From: Plecoglossus altivelis
Lineage: Eukaryota > Chordata > Actinopteri > Osmeriformes > Plecoglossidae
Reading direction: 5' to 3'
DNA: 64,000 nt
Assembly: GCA_036571765.1 (NCBI GenBank)
Contig: BROE01000020.1
Span: 4,825,321-4,889,320 of the forward strand
Shown here: positions 38,282 to 47,800 of the stretch, one piece after another
Numbering within the stretch: the stretch's first letter is position 1
How the letters are laid out: every line of letters starts with the position of its first letter
The notes under the pieces: generated by a model
What the model saw: the letters and a program-made list of their open reading frames with translations, nothing else
Database searches by the model: none
What the model was told of the DNA's origin: nothing
Program-made: the position numbers and the translations under genes

Positions 38282-38681
38282 ATCCACAAATCGTGACCTT
38301 TATTTTAGAGGATAACGGGTCTCCAAAATGAGAAGCGTGGAAATAAACGCGTCCACGATTTTACAGAAGCGACCACATTAACGTCAATGTAAAATGAAAC
38401 GTTTGGGGACAAGACTCCCCCCGCCCCGCCCCCCCCCCTCCCCTCTCCCTCCCCACAACAGAGACAACCTTCCCCTTGAGCACTGGGGCAGCTCAAAGAT
38501 ATTTCACTTAGAACAACGAAAATTCAAGGGGTAAAAAACAAGAACGTTGGAATGTCCCTACAGGGAGCATGTGTGTCCCCAGCCCAATACGGTCTGTAGC
38601 CAGACCACATTGGGCTGGGGATTTTGATAAGGACATCTAGGTCTCTTTTTTGGAGGGAGGGGGGGGGATTTTTATTTTATT
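38282..38681 (-). other. rtf2 3' UTR with candidate polyadenylation signals
   Basis: The stop codon runs straight into overlapping AATAAA signals (plus-strand TTTATTTTATTTTA just below 38684). A second minus-strand AATAAA lies at 38304-38299. Using the distal one gives a 3' UTR of about 0.4 kb. A C-rich tract (plus 38417-38450) lies inside. Confidence 0.5.
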
Positions 38682-38875
38682 TTAGAAATGATAAGGGGTG
38701 TGAGTGACCCAGTTAGACGTCTGAGCTTTGGTGCGTTTGGCCGAGACGTGAGACGTGAAGAGGGACTTGTAGACCTCCGACTTCTCCTCCATTGCTTGGA
38801 CAGACCTCTTGCTCCCAGGACCCACAGAGGACTTGGCGCCGCTGGAAGAGCCAGCTGCCTCAGAAGCTCCTGCGT
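38682..38875 (-). CDS. rtf2: rtf2 exon 9 (C-terminus and stop)
   Basis: 194 nt after a CTCTGCAG acceptor, encoding DAGASEAAGSSSGAKSSVGP, SKRSVQAMEEKSEVYKSLFT and the family-specific end AKRTKAQTSNWVTHTPYHF, then TAA. The YKSLFT...WVTHT tail is what first identified this gene. Confidence 0.95.
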
Positions 38876-41800
38876 CTGCAGAGGGGAACGAGAGGAGAGC
38901 AGACAGGTGAACGGCCGGAGGATCCTGGAAGAGCGATCGCATCGGGGGGGTTCGTCCTGTGATGACGTTGCTGGATTTGAGTACAAAATACCTGACTGAC
39001 TGCTTTCCCCCACAATCTGCGTTGAGGTCTTTCCTTCGGCAGAGTCAACTTGAGAGGAATCTGGATTCTCTACATACATACAAAAAACAACAACAACAAC
39101 AACAACAACCGTGAGGCCAGATACATCATGGCGAAACAAATAAAAGCGGGTATGTTTTCACTCAATTACCTGCTTTCGAATCCATCTGAAGCAGCTGAAG
39201 CATCAGGAACACTAGGTAAGTACAAACGTTCTATGGTATAAAGCCCATTCGGGATGGTGCTTATAGGTAAAATAAGTGTTTCCATAACTTGCCTACATGC
39301 TTTTCTGATTAACTTCTCAGGACATCTACTTACTAATCACAGACACAGAACGCTTACCTTAGACCAGAACTGATTACCAGTTCCGCGAGAGCACGTTTAC
39401 TCATTGATCTCTCTATCACAACGCATACAAGGCCAAAGTGTCTCCCTTGTAAAAATCCATGTGGCATGCTTCTACAATGCAAATCATGCGCACTGTATAT
39501 TCTTTTTACAGTAGCGTTTACCTACGAAGGGCTGTTTTCACGCACCCAAAAACATTGTATTCAAATTCAGGACGTTGAAAGGTGAAAAGATTGACGGATG
39601 TATTGATGGATTTACAGGGTCTCGCTTCGGAGGCACGCTATGTACAGCACGCTGTGATGAGTCAGGTCTTAATTGGATTTCTCTCCAGACAGCGACCTGT
39701 CCAAAGTTTCACTCTGACTGGTTGCGTATTGTGTCACATAAACCAATCCTACGCTGAGCCAAAGTAATGGCATCCAAAAAAAAAACACAAAAAAAGGGGG
39801 CTCACGTCAACCAGTCACATTTGCATACAAACTCAATGACAAAAAGCAGCACGATATGCATGACACAAGCAACCCGCTTTAAACGCGTACATCAAGTTCT
39901 GTTCCGTAGAATGGATGCGACCTGGCTTCACTGAAACAGTTTATTACCGTACGTTCGTCCCCCCCCCCCCCTCCCCCCCATTGTTATTATTGCTTGTAAA
40001 GGATTTAACAGCCGACGCCTTTTTCCGTCGGAGCCACGAGCTTATTGTGTTGAAAAGAGCTTGAAAGGCAAACAGGAAACCCCCTAGCAAGCGGGCTGTG
40101 ACGCGGTGCCTGCAGAGATCAGAACGACTGAGCAGCAGACCGTCGTCAGAGAGAGCGGGAACAGCGTTCCAGAACGAAGCACCGGCTCATGCTGCAGAAC
40201 AGCGGAAAGGATTTTGGAGCGACCCGTTTCTCTGAAGTTCGTGTCTGGGGGCGGCGGTGGCGGTAGCGGGGTGGGGGGGGGGGGGGGGNNNNNNNNNNAA
40301 AAAAAAAACGGTTTCTACATTGACAGGATGCTCGACGAGGGCTGAGCAGAATGTACCTGCTTAATTCAGTCAGTGGCGTACCTTGGTTTTGGCCTTGGCC
40401 CTCTTCTCCATCATCCTCTTTGTCAGTTTGTCCACATCCTCTTTGGGGCCATTGAGCACCACCATATCGTCATCTTGGAACGGGTCTCCACACTAGAGCA
40501 CAAAGGACTGAATGAATATCAAGATTTCACGCCTAAAGCCAGTCACAGCAAATGGGGTTACTATTTACAGGAAGTCAAGTCTTAACTCACAGCAAAGGAT
40601 GTGGTATACTAAAACACTGTGTTAACCAAATTGTTACCCGCACTGCTACCAAGGTCTAGACTTTGTTTCAACAGACAGTCTCCTATGATCCTAGGCAGAG
40701 ATAAGATAAACGCGTGAAGAACCTAATAATGTACGTTCAGAATTCTACGAGGCGTTTCAAGACAAATAATAGCCTACCCCAAACAGTTGGCACTACTAAT
40801 AGTAACTTCTGTAGAACAAGTTCGGTTTTTGGTTAAATGAAAAATAGGCTTCAAACAACCAAATGAGAGTCAGACATGTCTTCGTTTTCATTTTTGGAGT
40901 GGACTTTGCATTCATTTCTGCGCCACTGGATTGAAACTGTGGATATTTAGGCGGAAGACAGGCAAATACTTTGAGTTAAAAACGTTACAAAAAGAGACAT
41001 GTATTCCGAGGTCTCCTTTAGAAAAGCAGAGATCCACACACACATCTATTGTGTCCCTGCTGCAGCTCGCACTGACCTCTAACCATGTGGACTGTTAACA
41101 CAAGAGCGCTAATCTCAATAGCTGACCGGGCAGCCAGCAAACATTGCTGTTGCCATTACTACTGCAAAGCCAAACAGCCACACGGTCAACCTGCAAGCCA
41201 AACAGTCACCCAGCCAGCCGCACGGCCAACCTGCAAGACAAACAGCCACCCGGCCAAACTGCAAGACAAACAGCCCAGCAGAGATGTCATCAAGCAAACC
41301 AAGAAAACAGAGATCTGCTGTTCTCTGTTCACATCTATTTTCCTACAAGCCCAGCAGCATTCCAGCCAAGGATATCCATTGGATCAGTCTACAGAGCTAC
41401 ACCTCAGTTTACAGAAGGGAGATAGCCAGAAGTCACACTGGATGAAAAGTGTTAAACGGTGGAGGAAGGGAGGGAGACAGTAAGGGGAAGCTGGCTGGTG
41501 GAAAAAAAAAATGCTTGTGTGAATGTGTCTGCGAGGCAGCCAGGCACAGCCAGTCCCCCCTCCAGGGAGATGCACCTCGCTTCGCAGCGAAGTGGGCGGG
41601 AGACCATACCGCCACCACGCGCACGTAACCGCGCAGGCAGACTCCTGGGCCAACCCCCCCTCCTCCTCTCTCTCTCTTTCTCTCTCTCTCTCGCTCTCTC
41701 TCACTCTCTCTCTCTCACTCTCTCTCCCCCCCCCTGCCTGAGAAAACAACAACATAACCCAGAGTGCAGCCTGGCAACGCACACCACTGTTCCAGCTCGT

Positions 41801-44800
41801 CCCTGCCGCCGATACTGCCGCTGCTGCTGCTGCCGCTGGCGACCATGGCTCCTGTCCTCCTGAGCGTGCGCCTGGACGGAAGCCTCTGACTCACCGCTCA
41901 CCACGGCCGAGTCCGTGGCCCGCAGTTAATGTTTAAACCTCCTTTAGAATGGAAGGAGCCAGGGATTAGCTGCCGTTGAGGGTGAGTGACCGAGGGTCTC
42001 TGCGTCGTGCACGGTGGGGCCAATTGCTTTCTATTTGTTTCTATTTGGTCCAAATCAAAATGGAGGAAGCATGCTGGTGTGTGTTGCGTTCGCGTGAGAT
42101 AACGTGAAATGATTAATTCAGCTATTTAAGGAAATACTGAATTCTGGGAGGCACTGTAGCGTAGGATTTGCTTTGTCGCTCATTAGATTGATTTAAATAA
42201 GTGGTTTAAAAGCCTCTTTCTAAAATGAAAAATCCCATCAGCGTAGTAGTTTGATATCCTGCGATTACGTCAAACGTCGACTTCACAGCATGAATTATTA
42301 CTGCGGCTCAATGAATCAGGCGAACAACTGGTTCAGACGCACGACTGACTGATGCCCCGTTCGTCTTCCCGTCATCCCGCATCTTTAAAACGATGCACTT
42401 AGCGGAGATGAAATCACGTCCGCGGCCTGTGTCACGTCTTGGCGGCGGCCCCCGGTAGAAGACCGCCCCACCTTGACGGCAGAGACGGTGTTCAAATCTC
42501 CCACGAGGGTTGGGCAGCAGAGTTTGGGGTGAACGCATTTCTCCATGGTGCTATTACCCAAGTCCCTTGAGTATCTTTGAGATGCAACACTTGGCAGGGA
42601 GTGTGTGTGTGTGTGGGGGGGGATTTTTCATAGAAAAGGACTAGTCTGTCAGTGAGTTATTCATAGCAGGTGCACATATTTGCATAGCATCAAGTGGCAC
42701 CAAACAAAGAAAATATAATTAGGAGTCATGGAAATGATGTCCACCGACATGGATGGAATAGGCAAATGACAACATTAAGGGGAAACGTGTCAGGTGGAGG
42801 AAATGTGAGCTAGGAAGTTGTGGTAATTTTTTTTTGAAGAAATACTGCCTTCCTGGTTGCTGCAACGTAGTTAGTTCAGCCCACATCCGTGATTCTCTTT
42901 CCAAAGTTAAGAACCAGTTTAATCTTTCATCTGATCATTAAACAAGTCTGCGACTCAAGACCGGAGCGCCGCTCAGGAGCCGTGTTGCTTCATGGCCATA
43001 TAGTAATGGTGGCTGCTGTGTTCCAGGAGGTCACAAGAGGTTGTTGGTGTTCCGCTGGACTACTATGCTCCAGCTTGAGGGCACCAAGTGCAGCTTCTTG
43101 TTCTGCCTGGGAACATGCATCCTCCTCTGCGCCGTTATCTACCTGAGGGCCCGGACCCACGAGGGGCCACAGGCCCAGAGCGGCCCTCTCAGCTGCCGGG
43201 CCCTGTCCGCCTACTGCCACACCTTCCTCCCCAGCACCGGCAATGGAACACCATGGCAACGCCACGACTGCAAGGTATGTATGTCTGCACGCGCGTACTT
43301 AAAATAATAAGTTCGCCTGTTTTCCATTCATTTGCCTGTGGAATGTGTGATTGCGAAATGAATATCAGTTCTGAAAGCCATTTGCATGATATGCCATCAC
43401 GGTCTGGTTCACAAGCTGAACCGAGGGCTGTTTCCTTCACAGGTGGAGAGAGAAGCAGGTCTTCTGGAACGTGTCAGTCGCAAGGTTCTAGACTGCCCGC
43501 AGCTGCTCAGAGACCTCCACTTCATCACCGGCTCTTTGAGCCTCGAGGAGAAAGATTATCCCTTGGCCTTCATTCTCACCATCCACAAGGAGCTGGCGCT
43601 GTTTATCCGCCTCTTGCGGGCCATCTACACACCCCACAACATCTACTGCATCCACGTGGACGCCAAGGCCTTGCCGGAGTACCGGGCCGCTGTCGAGAAT
43701 CTGGCAGCCTGCCTCCCGAACGCCTTCCTGTGCAGCCGCAGCGAGACGGTGACCTACGCAGGCTTCTCGCGCCTCCAGGCTGACATCAACTGCATGAGGG
43801 ACCTGGCCCGGTCCCCCGTGGCCTGGAGGAAGGTCATCAACCTCTGCGGCCAGGACTTCCCCATCCAGAGCAACCTGGAGCTGGTGCGCTACATGCAGAG
43901 CAAGGAGTGGAGAGACAGAAACATGACCCCTGGGGTCAAGCAGCCTCCGACCATGACTCACAGAACCAGCTACCAGCACCGGGAGGTCAACGGCTCTCAC
44001 GTCGTCCAGCGGGGGAAAGACCAGAAGACGCCCGCACCTCACGGGCTGGAGGTTTACTTTGGGACGGCTTACTACGCCCTGACCAGACCCTTTGTGGACT
44101 ACGTTCTGGAGAACCAGGTGGCCCGTGACCTGCTCAAGTGGTCCAGAGACACGTTCAGCCCCGACGAACACTACTGGGTCACACTGAACCACGTCGAAGG
44201 TAAGATTGAGGCAGGAAAGTACAACGTACATTTTGTCTTGGTGGTGGTGGTGGTGGGGGGGGGACGATTACGAGGAACTTAACATAGTGTCTTATCACAA
44301 ACAACATCAGTAACGATTAACCAGCAATCATTGGATCAGACTTCTGGGTATGTGTGTCGCAACCAACTTCACGTTTCTGTAAAACAATAACTTCACGGTA
44401 TTTCTTTATAGTAAGGCAACGCTGCAGCGCTTATCTTTATGTGGAATCTGAGATGGTACCCAAACAGGTTTCAAAGCACCAGACGAGCTCCCGAGTCACC
44501 TACTATTTGGCAGCTATTCTTTATCTGTTAAGTGTTCGATAAATGCTGACATTGTTAGTTTTGAAAACCATGCGATTATGAACAACGTAACACGAGATTG
44601 ACTTGCGGTTTGGGTTGGATGGTGTTTTTCAAGGCGTACCGGGAAGTTACGTAGCCGGAGGCTGGCAAGGAGCGATCCGGGCGATCAAGTGGAAAGATCA
44701 AGAAGGATTCGTGCATCTCGGATGCAAAGGTAAGATGCTTCGTACCGCTGTCTCCATCCTCCCTGGGCTGTTTGACGGTCCCATCGGAGTCTTTTCCAAC

Positions 44801-47800
44801 CAGCTTCTCAACAGACGCTATCTCTTGATAACCTTAGCTAATCCACTGCTAACAGACTGTTCATCTGAGTGACCTCACACATGAAGTCTCTGTCCTCGAG
44901 CGCTAGATTGGTCGACAGATTTGAATGTTTATGCAACAAGGGATGATGGGACTAAGCAGGTCACCCCCCTCCCCCCTCCCCTTCCCCCCCTCCCCGGTTT
45001 TCCTTTGTGTTCACGACTGAAAGTGTCCTTCGCCAGGTCGATACGTCAGGGACATTTGCATCTACGGGCTTGAGGATCTGCAGTGGATCGTGGAGAAGAA
45101 CAGCATGTTTGCGAACAAGTTTGAGAGCGGGACCTTCCCAGAGGCCCTGGACTGTCTGGAGCTGTGGCACAGGAACAAGGTCCTGCAGCAAGCCTCCGTT
45201 CCCATAGAGCCCTCCTGGCTCCTGGCTTCACAGGGCAACGCTACCGCCACCTCCAGCAGCCTGTACAACGCTACCTCAGGACTCTGAGACGGCCGCAGGT
45301 CTTCCGGCTGGAAGACTACTGGGCTGCTATGAAAGACGTGGCCCTCCAGAGATTATAGCTCCGTTTTTTTCGTTTTTTTACTGATTTGAAACTGCATGCT
45401 GCGTTAGCGAAAGCGACTATCAAAGGCTAGACTTAACTGAAAGACCATCCTACCATGTAAACAATCTCAAATGTCCTGATAGCTATCCTCTGGGAAGGTG
45501 ATAGTTGGAGTAATCTGGCTTTTATGAGACAGAAATATCTTCTAATCAGGATACCATCATCCAAAAGTGGACGTAGGGTCCAAAACCCTAATATCTTCAG
45601 CCTGCTTCTTCCAACCAAAAAAAGAGAGATACTTTCCGAAATTCTATTTTATTTCTGAGAACTTGCACCGATAATTAGGCTGCGAGCAGCGACCGATCTT
45701 GTTTGGTTGAGATGCTCTGCGCTATAAATAGGCTGGGTGTATCGCTAAGGGCAGAGTGGCTTAGCGGATGGCGCAACAAGAGACTCTCCAGAGTCGTCCC
45801 ACACGTCACCGGGGGTTAAGGGGCATGTAGTCTGCGCTCGTGGAGGCTAAGTACAAACCCACGGGGATTCAGACTACAAAATCCAGCTCGAATGATGTAA
45901 TCTTCAGCCCCCCCCCCCCTCCCTCCTCTCCTTTTTCTTCTTATCCGTTCACTCTCTGCTGCTAGGTTTGACCCCCACTGTGAAGACCGACGTATTGTTC
46001 AACCCATGGCTTCTTTTTCTGCCGTTTGTTTGCTACGGTCCGTGGCCGCAACTCCTGGCATAAGAATGTGTCCTTTTAAGGATTCAGACATTGTTTTTTT
46101 AGAAGAGCAGTAAAAACCAATTGCTCACGCAATGCTTTATAGCTTCGGCTGCTAATTACAATGGAAGATTGCTGTTACAAAGGTGAACATGAATAATCTG
46201 TCTTTATTTATGCCTCGTTTTTTTATAGTGAAACTAAATTGCATAAACAAAAGTCAACTGAATGTAACCTATGTTACTAGGTAGAATATCTAAGCTATAA
46301 CTGCCTGCTTTTAAATGTTGTTTTAAACAATGTGAAGAAAAAAAACAACAAATATGGGTCTCTGTGGAAAACGTACTGTTTTTGTTTGTTACATAGCTAG
46401 TCAAATAAATGCTTTTTAAAAGTGCGTTGCCCCTGTTTGACGTGCATGTGCGACAAGGTACTCCGTTGACAGAAGCCCCGCTTTATCCAATCAGCTCGCA
46501 AGGAGGTCTGGGGGGAAACGCAATAGTAGATTCAGTAGCTATCTGGTTTCCATGGCAATCCATATCAACGTACTGAAGACCAGCTGGAGCTGGATTTTCA
46601 CTGCTATGTTGTCAGGACCCATTGATCGTCGCCGCATGCTAAGAAACAAGGCTTCTTGTGTATCCTGTCCCCTTTTCTCCAAGCAATCGCTCACCAAAGT
46701 TACTGTTTACCACGAATGCTCAATCTAGCTGGACAAGAGTGAAACAGCCAGGTCCTGATTATAGATTTATCCGTCAGTAACATCCGAGGAAAAAAAAAAA
46801 AAAGATGACTACTTCTGCCCTGTTTCCAGCCAAAGCACAAAGACTGTGCTTCGCATTAAATCACTTAAGACTGCATAACATCCCTTTAATCCAAAAGAAA
46901 ATAATCCGTGTACAAATTTTTTTTTTGTTGTCGAGACAAAGTGCATTTTCCAGTTTTACCTGTTCGAGAGACGCAAGGGAGAACTGGCAAGAAACTCAGC
47001 TATTGGTCGTGCTTTGTAGTATTAATCATTCACTACTGTGACCGGCCTGGTGTAGATAGATCTGTTGTTAGTGCAACAGAGCATTGCAAATGCCTCAGTA
47101 CCAGCCGCTTCCTCTCCACTGGAGTGGCCAAGAACACAGGAGGGAGAGAAGGACAACCCTCGCACCTAACAGTCCCCAAAGCACAAGACTACTCAGCTTT
47201 CATACGCACATACCTGTTTGGGGAGGCGGGGGGGGGGGTTTGAATGACCTATTGAACCACAGATAGTCCCTTGTTACCCTAGAACCTGCAACATAATTGG
47301 GTAAACCTTTCATTCTCGGTTGAAGGTCATATTGAGGATGTTTAGGTCGAGCGCATGTTGACAGGTGCGCTTTGCTTGTCGCCGCCTGCGCAATTCTTTT
47401 GAGTGGGCCAATCACAGCCATGGCGTACGGTTAAAACACCCGTGTTGCGGAACCTGCTCTAATTTGTATCGTGTAATAGGACACATTGAACATAAGCTGT
47501 GATTACTGCATCTGCTCTCGTGTCCCTTGGCGCAAAATATGCCGCCATCTAGTGGACAGTATGTAGAAGATAAATATAGAAAGATATAAAGAGGATATAT
47601 GGATATGTAGAAGGTATGTAGATGTATGTTGAAGATATATGGATACATATAGAAAATATATAGATGTATGTAGAAGATATATATAGGCTGAAGATATATA
47701 GATCAAGATAGAAGATATATAGATCATATCGGTAGAAGATATATAGATACACATATAAGATATACAGATCTATGTAGAAGATACATAGATACAGCTGGAA

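Noticed and set aside
41175..41285. Repeats with spacing reminiscent of CRISPR
   Set aside because: Imperfect tandem repeat without spacers or cas genes.
43488..44231. 247-residue minus-strand ORF
   Set aside because: Antisense shadow of gcnt7 exon 2, open only because of its GC-rich codon use.
45745..45835. tRNA-like segment (GCAGAGTGGCTTAGCGGATG...)
   Set aside because: The box A-like start is followed by no box B (GGTTCGA) and no acceptor-stem pairing could be made; possibly a decayed SINE head but unsupported.
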